A stretch of DNA of 32,626 bases from Phaeoceros laevis (GCA_049999765.1 JBNGIQ010007409.1:1-32626), one strand, 5' to 3'. Shown: positions 16,663-27,116, counted from the stretch's first letter. The notes: generated from the letters alone by a model not told the origin. Made by a program: numbers and translations.

Positions 16663-18097
16663 TCTTCATGACAATTGCTTCTTTGGCAGCCACTATGAGA
16701 GTTTTGTATTCGGCTTCCGTACTTGATAGGCAAATGTTTGCATTTTTCTTACATGACCATGAAACTGGTCCTCCTGCAAGCACAAACACGTAAGCAGCCA
16801 CTGACTTGCAACTGTCAGGGTCTACTGCCCAGTCACTGTCGCAAAAACCCTTTAATGCACGTATTTTTCCGCCTGTACGTGATGCAGAAGCTTGCAGTGT
16901 ACTTCAAATAGCGCATCATGCACTTCACCTGTGTCCAATGGTCTCTACCATATACAGCCAGAAACTGGGACACTAGATGCACAGGAAATGCAATGTCTAC
17001 CCTCGTCAAGCATGTCAAGTAGATGAGTGTCCCGGCTGCAGCTTTGTATGGTATCACTGACATTTCCTGCTTGTCTGCAGCACTGCTTGTTGCTTGCTCC
17101 TTGGTAAGCTTAATCCCAGTTGCAAGAGGTGTGTTGGATCCATGTGCTTCCACTAGCCTAAACTTCCTGAACATGTCATCAATGTACTTCTTTTGCAAAA
17201 ACTTTAATTTTCGCTTCTTTCTATTGCGAATGATCTCCACACCCCTAAGCACCACTTAAGAGGGCCGAGATCTGACATCTCAAATTCTGCTTTCAGGAGA
17301 TTCTTTACTATGGCTAGCAAACTTGTCGGTCCTGGTGTAGCAGCGATAATCAGGTCATCGACATACACCAACAATAATATATAGGCACCTTCCTCTTGAG
17401 TATGTATAGATTACCATCAGCACTAGCTCTTTTGAATCCACATTTGATGAGAAAACCTCTAACCTTGTGTGCCATGCACGTGGACTTTATTTCAGGCCAA
17501 ACAAGGTCTTGTGCAGCTTACACACAAGATGTTCACTACCTTTCTTTACATACCCTTCTGGCTGGGCCATATAGATTTCCTCATCAAGTTCGTCATTCAG
17601 GAAAGCTGTACGTACATCCATTTGTTCTAGATCTAGGTCCTCGTGTGCTGCCACTGCCAAGACTAGTCGAAGGGTAGGGAACTTTACCACAGGGGCAAAG
17701 GTTTCAAAGTAATCCTCACCTTCTCTCTGTGAGAACCCTCTCACTATCAGTCTTGCTTTGTATCTTTCAATACTTCCATCTGCATTGTACTTAGTTTTGA
17801 AAACCCATTTGTTGATGATTGCCCGTCTTCCCTTTGGGAGCTCCTGCAGAGACCAAGTGCCATTTTTAATGATTGAGTTATACTCATCCTCGACTGCCTT
17901 TCTCCAGGATGCTCCGTCAGGTCCACTGTACGCTTCTCGCATGGCTACAAGATCAGCTGGGTTTGCATTTGCTGCTGCTACGGTATGCTCCCGTGCTCTT
18001 GTCAGCATGCTCAACGATAGAGCAATCCACCTACAAGTTCAATACACAAACTTAGACATGAAAGTTTTAGCATTGCTTAATCCAAAGATGTTAGAAA
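16663..18097 (-). pseudogene. pol: Ty1/copia reverse transcriptase and RNase H N-terminus (5' half of split element)
   Basis: The minus strand holds a copia RT: SWRKAVEDEYNSI, NKWVFKTKYNADGS, QMDVRTAFLNDEL and KLHKTLFGLK. A TAA at 17487 follows where the family has Gln (LFGLK-Q-SPRAW). After a frameshift comes the catalytic YVDD (17354-17365) and the SDLGPLKWCLG block. A second frameshift near 17250 leads to RNase H (CDSDWAVDPDSCKSVAAYVF, LSSTEAEYKTL). It breaks at about 16663 where element A begins; the missing end is at 7264-6969. On the 5' side, copia-like sequence fades at about 18060 and element B's shared terminal block begins at 18098, so integrase and gag of this element are not in the window. 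Confidence 0.88.
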
Positions 18098-18250
18098 TGT
18101 CAGGATGAGTTACCCTCTATCGCTCAATAGCAGGAATGCCTTGTGAGAAGGCAGTGTTCTCGTGGGATGATGCCTTGTAGACCATGGTGGCTATATGTTC
18201 TAGAATTCAGGCTAGTGTATGCTGGCGTTTCACTTGCTAGCTTTCGGCAT
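18098..18250 (+). repeat. Element B 5' terminal block (shared with 26788-26940)
   Basis: Begins TGTCAGGATGAG and ends at CTTTCGGCAT; 150 of 153 bases match the downstream copy, without indels. It begins exactly where copia-related sequence ends. The LTR probably continues to the right, but its inner end and the primer-binding site could not be located between here and the gag ATG at 18812. Confidence 0.8.
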
Positions 18251-18436
18251 TTCTTTATAAGCTAATTAATTAGTTAATGACATTTCCGGTTCAATGGCCC
18301 CGTTGAGGGCGGACCGTTAGGATTATTAAGTATAAGCGATCGGAATCCACGGCATGATCGCACTGCCGGCGCTCCTCGTCATTAGTGAGAGGCAGAGTAG
18401 ACAGTAGGTCAAAACCAGAGTCTCGCGCTGTTGAAC

Positions 18437-18633
18437 ACAGTCTTTAGCAAATACTTATCTAAGCGTTCCCGCGGCTTCCAGCTTGCCGTTGTGTTCCCAA
18501 CTCTGTGCAAGCTTTCACTTGATGCATTGTTATTGCAAACGTTTGAGAATTGTGCTAGGCTCCATCGCCTGTGAACAGGCTCCAGGTTTGTGTGCAAATC
18601 TGTGATAAAGGCTCTCGATTTGCTAAAGACTGT
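18437..18633. repeat. 16-bp inverted repeat in element B leader
   Basis: acagtctttagcaaat (18437-18452) is repeated in inverted form at 18618-18633. They enclose about 165 bases of leader or LTR sequence. It might form a packaging or dimerisation stem in the RNA, or be a small inserted element; neither can be shown from sequence. Confidence 0.65.
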
Positions 18634-18811
18634 CTCACTGCCCACGCAGCCATAGTTTTTCTTGTTGAGAAGCTGTGTTGAGAAATCTTGGGGAAAAGGA
18701 AACCGTTTTTCCTTGCCAGCACTTAGGTGCGGTGTTGCTCAGCTATGCTACTAACTGCTGACCATTCCCGCATGTGGTTTGCGGGACAGAGACAGTGGTG
18801 GTGCGAGTGGA

Positions 18812-21423
18812 ATGAGCAAAGACGGAGATGACCATCAGGGACCCCGACTGCCTTAGTGGCAACGCTTGTCTGCAAGACGGGAACCCGTTAGGTCGCGAGC
18901 CTCAGCTATTGTGGACGTTCCGAGCAGGGAGTCTACTGTCCAGCTGCGGCAGGAGTGTGAACTCACAGAAGATCAAGGCGTGCTGTTACTTGAGACCAAG
19001 GAGGAACTTCCGTCCTCGGAGTCAGATTCGTGCTCCAGTGAAGGGGAGAGGGAGGAACCGGTCGAGGAGGAACCGCCTACATCGGGATCAAAGGCATACT
19101 CCAGTGAAGAAGAGGAGGAGTCAGTTCCTGTCATTGTCGCGGACCTGCATCAGTTAGTACCTTAGATACGGGTACCTTCTACGACTGGCATCATGGAGGG
19201 GGGTGGCTATGTAAGCACTACCAAGATAGACCGGTTCAGCGGGAGACCAGGGACGATATTGTTGCGAGAATTCAAATCTTGTTTCTACTCGATGGTGGAT
19301 GAATGGGAGGTAAAGCTCCAGCAACACTTCACCCAACAGTATGCTTTCAAGATGCTTGCCAGATATGTGACAGAGGAGGCTCACACTCTGTATGAGGAAC
19401 ATCGGGCTGCGTTGCTCAGGGATTTGGTCCTACCCAACCCGGCGTACGCTGCAGCCATCGCTCAGGCTACTCAGGTAGCTTTGCAGGCAGCTGTTGCTGC
19501 CCATGCTGCTAGTGCGACAGCGGCACCAGCACCTGTTAGAATTCAAGCTCCCCTTGTGAGGGTGAGTTATGCTAAGTGTGTTAGTTAATATCATATATAA
19601 AGAGAACTAGGGCACAGTTGCCCTAACCCCCCATTTTAATAGCACCAACTTCAGTCAACCTCACCCCAGATCAGCTACTAGCAGCCACGCAAGGTATTCC
19701 GCCCACGGTGAATACTCCTGTTGAGCCTGACCCCGTAGGGGCATTCTTTACCATTTTGCAGCGTGAATTTCCTACAAAGAACACTGCTAAAATTCAGGAG
19801 TTGAAGAATGTCACCTGGTAGAAGGGCGAGACGTTATGGATGCTGTACACTCGGATTGGGAGGCTCATTCAGGATACGGGTGGCATGGCACCTGATGCAG
19901 CAGCTCAAAAGTTTCTACAGGCACTTAAGACTAATCCTGATTTGTATGCCAAGATTAAGGATCGCATGTTCCATGAGATTGGTGACAATTATACAATGCA
20001 GGATGTGTATGTGGCTGCGGAACGGTATGAAATGGCAAACGCCCATTTCGATGCGCACGAGGAACAAGCCAACCCAAGTTCTACTCGGAAGGAGGCTAGT
20101 TCTGGCGAAGGTAAACTTGCTGCGAGAGGGGCAGGCTTGTCCAGGGACCAGCACAATGCTAAAATAGCACATGCCGTCATTGCTGTTGGGAATGAGGAAC
20201 CAGTGTTTGGATGCAACTATTGTGCAAGCAGCGAACATGCGGCCCCAATGTGTGCCTGCCCACCAACAAGCCTACATTGCTCGTTTTGTGACAAGGAAGG
20301 TCACGTGGAAGCAGTTTGCTTTGCCAAGCATCCTGAGCGAAGGAACATGAAGCAAGTGGGCAAGGTCGGGACAACAGAAGCCACTCCGAGCGGTGCGGCA
20401 GCAACCACGACTGCAACGGATAAAGCTGTGGCCAGGAGTGCTAGGAGAGCGGCTGCAAAAGCCAAGGCTGTGGAAGTCCGGCAGGCGGAAGTCGCGAAGA
20501 CAGCAGCCATGGCAGCTGAATTGGAAACTCTCAAGGAGCAGGTTAAGACGTTGACAGTTAATATGGCAACCAGGACCCTGGATGCGGCGGCTGCTACGAG
20601 CGCTGGGATGTCACATCAACGGTATGGGCTGCCCTATGATGCCATGATGGCTGTTGGCGAAGACCTGGGGCAGGACAGAGCGGCAAGATGGCGTGAATAT
20701 CGGCGGTGTCTTGAGGAAGAAGAGGCAGCCAGGCCACATATCAACTTCCATGAGCGGCCACACAACCGAGACGTGGGGACGCCCAACCGGGCCATAGTGG
20801 AACACACTTTGGCCACGTTGTTGCCACTGACAAATCATCTCTGGCTAATGGAGGCGCAGGCAGCTTCTCGTAGGAGCACCAGGAACCTGGACAGTCGGCA
20901 GAATCCAGAGGGCAGGCAAGTGAGCGCTCCGGTGACCAGATCCCGTGGTGCAAGAGCGACGATTCCACTTTCATTCGAACCTATGACGCGGGAACAGGAG
21001 GATGCACTCATAGGCGATCCAATTGCTGAAGAACTGCGGCAAGCTGGAGAAGATTCTCTGCCCACAACAACGGCCGGCGAGGAGGGCCATGCGGTGTTGG
21101 GATCAGACGGTGTCGGGGTTGCAGTGGGTGGAGGAAGCTCGCCTGAAACCCTAGCACAGGCAGAACCTGGTCCGCGGCCATCCGGGGAACATGGCACAGG
21201 GCCACCAGTCCACATGGTGAGCTTGGGAGCATGCTCCCTGCAACAGGTTTTGGAGCGCGTGATGTCCGCCCAGCTGTTCTCATTCCGAGAACTAGGATTT
21301 ACTGCCGCACAAGCGATACAGGTGCTGGCCACCGGACTAAGCACCCCGACTAAACTTGCCACACCAGCCCAGCTGGAGCAGGCAGAGTCCGAGGGTGAGA
21401 ACTCAAGCGTGCATGAGGAGTAG
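18812..21423 (+). pseudogene. gag: Element B gag (broken), running into the pol N-terminus
   Basis: The frame starts at ATG 18812 and is broken by TAG at 18854, 19163 and 19819. It has an acidic N-terminal region, then RFSGRPGTILLREF (the block found in element A gag) and capsid-like helices. A ~77-base non-coding insert at 19566-19642 follows, then the sequence continues with NLTPDQLLAATQGI. Two CX2CX4HX4C knuckles follow (CNYCASSEHAAPMC, CSFCDKEGHVEAVC), with a coiled coil after them (MAAELETLKEQVKTL). The C-terminal part (FSFRELGFTAAQAIQVL) matches the start of element A's pol frame, so in element B gag and pol share one frame, separated only by TAG 21421. The Gln in element A aligned with TAG 19819 suggests that stop is a mutation. 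Confidence 0.8.
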
Positions 21424-22330
21424 ATGGAAGGCGAGTGTGGGGGATCAGCTGTGCACTCGGGAGGAGAGTCGCCAATGCTGGTACCAATTTGTTGCAGCAG
21501 TAAGGCAGCAGAACTCGCACCAGCAGTTGAGAAACGGCAAGAGGAGGTCGCTCAGGCACCTGTGCTGCAGAGAAGCCTGATGGATGTTTTGTCTCGGCCT
21601 CTGGATGTTAACAGTGCAATTCTGCACCAAGCAGCCAAGGGCTTGCCAGTAATCACCCCGGCAGATCGTATGATGGTTAATTTGGGTGCCGTCCTTGTAG
21701 ACAACCGTGATGGGTCTAGTTGGGGATGCACTGAGGGATTCAGCCTGGCGGATTCGGACAGCAGGGGGCCAAGTGGAAAAGGTCCAAGGGGAGACAACAC
21801 AATTCTTGCATGTGGTGTTTAACCCTGGAACCAGTCAATCTCTTGAACTTCCAGTCCGATGTTTGGTCACCTCAGCAACTAATTATGATGTGTTGATGGG
21901 GCGGGAGCTCTTGTTTCCACCAGGAGTCACGATTGACAATTGGACTGAGCAGGCATATTATAGGGTTGATTGGGAAGGAGCTGGCAGGCACTTTGGTTTC
22001 TTACCTCTGGATTTGCATGGTGTGCAGACGGGTGGCGCAGCATTGGCTGCTATCAAAGAAGCTTGCACTGTCACCTATGAGCTTGAGGAATTTACAGATC
22101 CAGAGTGGGAGGTGGATGAGTGCGAACAGGATTTTTTTGATGCCTTACCAGCCTTTGCGTCAGAGGCCACTGTTGAGTATGCGCCAGCCACGTTACAGTT
22201 GCTACGAAGCACGAAATTGTGTGTGCAGGAAGCCCTGGACAAGGTGGAATCGCTCACCACGGTGGGCACACCTCGGTCTGTGGTGTCTCCCATTTGTACC
22301 ACTACAGTTCACTGGCAACCTCCGCTGGAC
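21424..22330 (+). pseudogene. pol: Element B protease remnant with active site deleted
   Basis: The frame continues from gag after TAG 21421 with sequence matching element A up to LGAVLVDN. It then jumps, in another frame (from about 21707), to RIRTAGGQVEKVQGE and NYDVLMGRELLFPPGV. The segment that would hold the catalytic Asp-Thr-Gly is missing, so no active protease can be made from this copy. Only one protease-like domain is present, against two in element A. An acidic linker (EWEVDECEQDFFDALP) leads to the methyltransferase. Confidence 0.8.
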
Positions 22331-23446
22331 GGCATTACCATGGTTGAGCTTTTCGGTGGTATGGCAACAAGTTTGGAGGCTGTTTTGAACGCTAGCATGA
22401 GGATTCGTCGTTATGTTTATTGTGATGTTGATCCTCAAGCTCGGGCAGTTGCAAAAGGGAGGCTAACACAACTTCAGCAAGCCTATCCTCAGCAACTGGC
22501 CCCGGCTGCATTTCAGTCGGCTTTCACCTTCTTCCCTGCGGATATCACACTCATCCAAGAACAACATTTGCAGATGATGGAAGAAGTGCACTTATTGGTG
22601 GCCGGTTGGGAATGTCAAGGCTTCTCACAAGCGGGCACAGGTCAGGGTCTTGCTAATCCAGCTTCCAGTTTGTTTGCTGATCTTATACGGATCATTGGAT
22701 GGGCGCAGAAGCAAAACCCACGAGTTGGGTATATTCTTGAAAACACTTCGACGCAGTTTGACACTAGAGAGGCGGTCAAGCAAGACTTTGCGGTGGTACA
22801 GCATTTTGTGGGCGAGCCTCTCTTGGTAGATGTGGTCCAGTGTGGCTCATTAGCTCACCGGCTCCGCAATATGTGGACAAACCTCGCGCCAGTGCATGTT
22901 TTGCAACTCGCATTGCGTTATACCGTGCGAGACCCTACGCTGACTGTTGCCCAAATCTTGGATGAGGATTCCAGGTGTAAACCAGTTCAGAAGACAGAGC
23001 GGGCTCCTTGGTTTCCGGTTAATCGCCCAGGCTTGCCCAGGGCAGCGTGGCCAACGCTTGTTGCATACCCAGGCTCTCATGCGTTCAGAGGAGAAGGTAC
23101 AGGCATGGTGCAGCGAGGGCTCACGGGCAAGTGGGAAGTGCCCACAGCAGAGGAGCGTGAACACGCCATGGGCTTTCAAGCCGGCACCACCGCGCATCGT
23201 AAGTTGAATCAACCTCAGCGCAATGCCATACTTGGTAAAGCGCTGGACCTCAACTCTTTGTCGTGGTTGGTATCGGCATGTTTGGTTTTCCAAATGCTTC
23301 GTGGGATTACCAGCAGCAGCAGACAGGCTTACTCAGCTGTAACTTGGCACCCTGACTTCATCTACTTGCCTAGTGCTGGCAAGTATACCTTCTGGCCAGC
23401 TGCTGGGGGGGGGGGGGGAGTTCCTGAGTTTTTAGTGGAACGATGA
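22331..23446 (+). CDS. pol: Element B pol: cytosine-5 DNA methyltransferase domain
   Basis: This is an intact methyltransferase domain inside an uninterrupted frame (21707-23446). Motif I is VELFGGMATSLEA (from 22343), then YCDVDPQARAVA. Motif IV is GWECQGFSQAG with catalytic Cys at 22613-22615. Motif VI is ILENT, and motif VIII QCGSLAHRLRNMWTN; the late block is EREHAMGF ... RNAILGKALD. Spacing and unusual residues (Trp-Glu before the catalytic Cys, ENT for ENV) are the same as in element A, although the two sequences have diverged. This argues that these residues were kept by selection. The frame ends shortly after a run of 14 G at 23405-23418, where the equivalent site in element A has eight; the rest of pol continues in another frame. 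Confidence 0.92.
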   Translation, partial: GITMVELFGGMATSLEAVLNASMRIRRYVYCDVDPQARAVAKGRLTQLQQAYPQQLAPAAFQSAFTFFPADITLIQEQHLQMMEEVHLLVAGWECQGFSQAGTGQGLANPASSLFADLIRIIGWAQKQNPRVGYILENTSTQFDTREAVKQDFAVVQHFVGEPLLVDVVQCGSLAHRLRNMWTNLAPVHVLQLALRYTVRDPTLTVAQILDEDSRCKPVQKTERAPWFPVNRPGLPRAAWPTLVAYPGSHAFRGEGTGMVQRGLTGKWEVPTAEEREHAMGFQAGTTAHRKLNQPQRNAILGKALDLNSLSWLVSACLVFQMLRGITSSSRQAYSAVTWHPDFIYLPSAGKYTFWPAAGGGGGVPEFLVER

Positions 23447-24897
23447 TGCTCTGCAACCTAGTGCTAGACACATGCCTGTACAGGAAGCATGTTACTCTGC
23501 CTATCAAGCAGAGACATTGGAGGCTATGAAACAGGGTGCGGGTTACCCACCCAGTCGGTCGAAGGACCCTGCTACATTCACATGGCACATGGGGCCTCAG
23601 CTGACAGAAGGGGAGCGAGAGAGGTTGCAAGACCTACTGCTGAAATATCGTGGATGCTTTGCCTTCTCCATGGGTGAATTGGGTAAGTGTAGTGTTGCCA
23701 AATTCAAGCTTAACTTGACTGATGACTCTCCCATATTTAAAAGGAAGCATCGACTAAGCAGGAGCGAATGGGATTTGGTGGATGCAAGGTGCAAAGAACT
23801 GCATGCTGCAGGTCTGATCAGGCCTTCTTCATCCAGCTACGCTGCAGCTACGGTGCTCCCGGCCAAAAAGGATTCCGAGGGAATGTGGACAGAGAAGAGG
23901 ATGTGTGGGGACTATCGTCCCCTCAACTTGATCACTCCGCAAGATAGGTACCCCATGCCTACTCCAGAAGAGATCTTCGACAGCATTGGTGATGCTAAGT
24001 ATTTTTCAGTCCTTGACTTAAGGCAAGGTTTCAACCAAATATTGCTTGAGGAGGAAGATTGTTGCAAGACGGCTTTTCACGGCAGCAGCTAGCTTTGGGG
24101 GTGGCTGGTTATGCCCTTTGGGCTCAAGAACGCACCAGTGGCCTTCCAAAGAGTCATGGACCAGGTACTTGCAAGGTCAAGATTCCTTAAGTGTTACATA
24201 GATGATGTTTTAGTACACAGCTCTACTTTTGAGGACCACTTGCAGCACCTGGAGGACTTATTTCAGCACTTAATTAAAGCTAATCTGAAGTGTCGCCCTG
24301 CTAAGTGCGAGATGGCCATGGATACAGTTGTGTATTTGGGTCATAGAGTGGTGCCTGATGGCATCATGCCTCACATGGCAAAAGTGGATGCCATCAACAA
24401 AGTACCGGTGCCACAGGACATTCCCAAACTGCGGGCTTTTATAGGTTTGTGTAATTACTACAGAACCTATGTACCTGATTTTAGTCGCATCGCTAAACCA
24501 CTGTATGGTTTGTTGAAGAAGGATGCCCAATGGGACTGGAATCAAGAATGTCAGGATGCGTTTGAGCAGCTGAAGAAGAGTCTTACCGAGCAGCCACTGC
24601 TACAAAGACCTGAATTCTCCAAAGGGTTCATCCTGCACACAGATTGGTCAGGTCTGGGCATTGGAGCTGTACTAACTCAACAAGAGGAGGGATGTGATGA
24701 GCATGTTGTGGCCTACGCTTCTCGAAGCAACAACAACGCCGAGTCGAATTACTCTTCATCCGAAGGGGAATGCCTTGCAGTTGTATGGGCTGTCTCACAT
24801 TTCCAGCCATATTTATATGGCAAACGCTTTCAACTGTTTACAGATCATCAGCCACTCATGGCTGATGACAAATGATAAACTTAGTGGTAAGCTAGCC
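23447..24897 (+). pseudogene. pol: Element B pol: reverse transcriptase and RNase H
   Basis: The pieces 23472-24092 and 24111-24875 hold the linker, RT fingers (MCGDYRPLNLITPQDRYPMP), LDLRQGFNQI, TAG 24090 (Gln in element A), MPFGLKNAPVAFQRVMDQVL and the catalytic CYIDDVLVHS. RNase H follows, with LHTDWSGLGIG, EGECLAVVW and FTDHQPL. A small deletion near 24860 shifts the frame just after DHQPL. TGA 24898 comes next, at a site where element A has Arg (GKLA-R-WAL). The catalytic residues of RT and RNase H that can be seen are unchanged, so inactivation is by stops and frameshift only. Confidence 0.88.
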
Positions 24898-25968
24898 TGA
24901 TGGGCACTCATTTTGCAGGAATATGAGTTTGAAGTCACTCACCGTGCCGGCAACACACACCAGAATGCCGATACATTGTCTCGGAACCCAGTGCCCTCCA
25001 CAACAGATTTTACAGAGGCCCGTATGGATCATGATGCAGTGACAGAAGTGCGAATTACAGCAAGTGCGTACATCTCTTTGCTAGTGAACACTGTTACCTC
25101 ACCAGCCGTATCACGAAGGGACATATGGCAGGACAAGGAGACCATGCAGCTGTTGCAAACCGGGACTTTTCCACTTGACATTACGTCTGCGCAGCGAGAC
25201 AGAATTCAGCAGCATGGCAAAAGGTATGAGTGGCATGGAGATCATTTAGTACGCTTGTTGCCTGAAGGTGAACGGGTGGTTCCTCCAGAGCAGGACCGAG
25301 CTGGGCTTGTCCAGCAGGTACACGCAGAGCTGGGACACTTTGGCATTAAGAGGACATACAGCCTCTTGGCGCCGTATTACCATTGGGGAGGAATGTATCT
25401 GCAAGTCCATCAGGCGGTATCTCGGTGCAGCCAATGCGATAGGGTCAAATCGTCATTCAACGATCGCTCTACAAGGCTGCAGCCCTTACCTATTCAAGGA
25501 TTATTCTATAGATGGTCATGTGATTTGGCTGGGGAATTACCTCTCACTCCTCGAGGTAACAAGTACATCTTTGTCATGATTGAACACTTCTCCAAATGGG
25601 TGGAGCTAGTGGCCTTGCCTGGTAAGACATCACGCAGCACTAGCCAAGCTTTCTTGCAGCAAGTCCTCAGTCGGTTCGGAGCATGCGTGGAATGCCTTAC
25701 AGACCAGGGGACAGAGTTCCGAGGTGAGTTTCAAGACCTTCTTGATCATGCCTTGGTGGATCACCGGCGGACTTCACGCGACCCCCCACAAGCAGATGGC
25801 CTCACGGAGAGGATGGTGCAGACCATCAAACAGGGGCTAAGGAAGTTTTGTTTGAGCAACCACAAACATGATTGGGACTTGGCCCTGCCATATTTGGCCA
25901 TGGGCTATCGTATGAGCCGCCATGCCTCTCTGGGAGAGTTCTCTCCCTATTTTCTACTCTTCGGCTGA
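24898..25968 (+). pseudogene. pol: Element B pol: RNase H end and integrase core
   Basis: After TGA 24898 the frame continues with WALILQEYEFEVTHRAG and NADTLSRNP (last RNase H acid). Then come the integrase HHCC domain (HAELGHFGIKRTYSL ... CSQCDR) and the catalytic core with CDLAGEL, TDQGTEF and ADGLTERMVQT as the D,D,E triad. It stops at TGA 25966 after YFLLFG; element A has Arg at this codon, and the same frame carries on beyond it. The integrase core itself is complete. Confidence 0.9.
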
Positions 25969-26610
25969 CAGCCCCTTCCCCCTTCTAGCATTGCCAGGCG
26001 GATGGAGGCAGTGGTCAATCTGGACAGCCCTGCCACTTGGGCCAGGGTCATGTCCGAGAGGGCGGGATTGTTCAAGCGGGCAATGCCCATGGCCATGCAG
26101 AATTTGCGGATTGCCCAACACCGTGACACACTGCGGTATGCGCATACCCGAGGTGGCTCCTACCGTCCCAAGATGCGCAAGTTCGAAGTGGGGGACTTCG
26201 TCTACATGCAACAGCAACAAACTGACACCCTGAACACTTCTACAAGTCGCGTCATCTTGCGTGTGCACGCAATCAAACCTTCAGGTATTCTGGTTCTCCA
26301 GGGTAAGGATGGCATAACTATCTCTCAACATGCCAAACATTGCGCCCCTTGTCACTTGCCGCATTTGGGTACAACCCTGGTCACAGACAATTGGATACCA
26401 CCTATAGACCATCCTTGTCAAATTTGTCATCGCATAGATGATCCTGACAAAATGTTGCTCTGTGACAATTGTAACCGCGGGTTTCACCTGTTTTGCTTGC
26501 AACCAGAGCTTGTGCAGGTACCAGAGTCTTTATGGTTCTGCCCAGCTTGTTCAGCCAAAATTCCTACCAGTCCTGCACCTACCCAGTCGGCTTGGATCTG
26601 GGGGGGGGGT
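25969..26610 (+). CDS. pol: Element B integrase C-terminus with PHD zinc finger
   Basis: In frame with the integrase core, this part has a helical segment (ARRMEAVVNLDSPATWARV), then KFEVGDFVYM ... ILRVHAIKPSGILVLQG, which fits the SH3-like C-terminal domain of gypsy integrases. A complete C4HC3 PHD finger follows (26416-26550): CQIC, CDNC, H, C, and a final CPAC, with WF before the last Cys pair. PHD fingers read histone H3 tails, so the likely role is to guide integration to certain chromatin, as chromodomains do in chromoviruses. The function is inferred from the family. The true end is probably near 26600; beyond the G-run the frame runs on by chance to 26733. Confidence 0.88.
26600..26609 (+). 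promoter_or_regulatory. Run of ten G, possible polypurine tract
   Basis: Ten G directly precede TGTGAACAGC. A purine run followed by TG is what a polypurine tract next to a 3' LTR looks like. If so, the LTR starts at 26610, not 26788; see the duplicated blocks around it. Confidence 0.4.
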
Positions 26611-26786
26611 GTGAACAGCTGGCTTTTCTTCCTGATTGATCTTTCTTTTCTTTCACTGCCTGTGCTTGTCACTAATTTTCCCCTGGATGCATTGTGGCAC
26701 ATGGAGACACATGGAGGCTTGCTCACATTCTAGCTGTAGGGTCATTTCCTTTGCTCCACCACTGCCGATTCCCTACTGCACGACAG
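26611..26786 (+). repeat. Terminal block D, copy 1
   Basis: 176 bases (gtgaacagctgg ... cgacag) that recur at 26941-27116 with four substitutions. Copy 1 follows the G-run and is followed by the 153-bp block that starts TGTCAGG. No copy was seen at the 5' end of the element. Confidence 0.88.
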
Positions 26787-26787
26787 C

Positions 26788-26940
26788 TGTCAGGATGAGT
26801 TACCCTCTATCACTCAACAGCAGGAATGCCTTGTGAGAAGGCAGTGTTCTCGTGGGATGATGCCTTGTAGACCATGGTGGCTATATGTTCTAGAATTCAG
26901 GCTAGTGTATGCTGGCGTTTCACCTGCTAGCTTTCGGCAT
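26788..26940 (+). repeat. Element B 3' terminal block (shared with 18098-18250)
   Basis: 153 bases, with three substitutions relative to the 5' copy. It lies between the two copies of block D. Similarity to the 5' end stops abruptly after CTTTCGGCAT, so the 3' LTR is either truncated here or the LTR really ends at GGCA. Confidence 0.85.
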
Positions 26941-27116
26941 GTGAACAGCTGGCTTTTCTTCCTGATTGATCTTTCTTTTCTTTCACTACCTGTGCCTGTC
27001 ACTAATTTTGCCCTGGATGCATTGTGGCACATGGAGACACATGGAGGCTTGCTCACATTCTAGCTGCAGGGTCATTTCCTTTGCTCCACCACTGCCGATT
27101 CCCTACTGCACGACAG
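26941..27116 (+). repeat. Terminal block D, copy 2
   Basis: Second copy of the 176-base block, differing from copy 1 at four sites. It is joined directly to copia gag-like coding sequence at 27117. It is preceded by ...CGGCA/TG, so both junctions carry TG/CA-like ends. Confidence 0.88.

Larger units (their letters stand above)
18098..27116 (+). mobile_element. Element B: Ty3/gypsy retrotransposon with DNA methyltransferase and PHD finger
   Basis: This plus-strand relative of element A has the order leader, gag, protease remnant, cytosine methyltransferase, RT, RNase H, integrase, PHD finger, G-run and terminal repeats. A 153-bp block starting TGTCAGGATGAG occurs at 18098-18250 and again at 26788-26940 with three substitutions, so part of the LTR pair is visible and rather young. 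The proteins are clearly homologous to element A but diverged, so these are two subfamilies, not two copies of one burst. Damage: stops at 18854, 19163, 19819, 21421, 24090, 24898 and 25966, a protease deletion near 21705, and frameshifts near 23410 and 24860. Confidence 0.85.
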
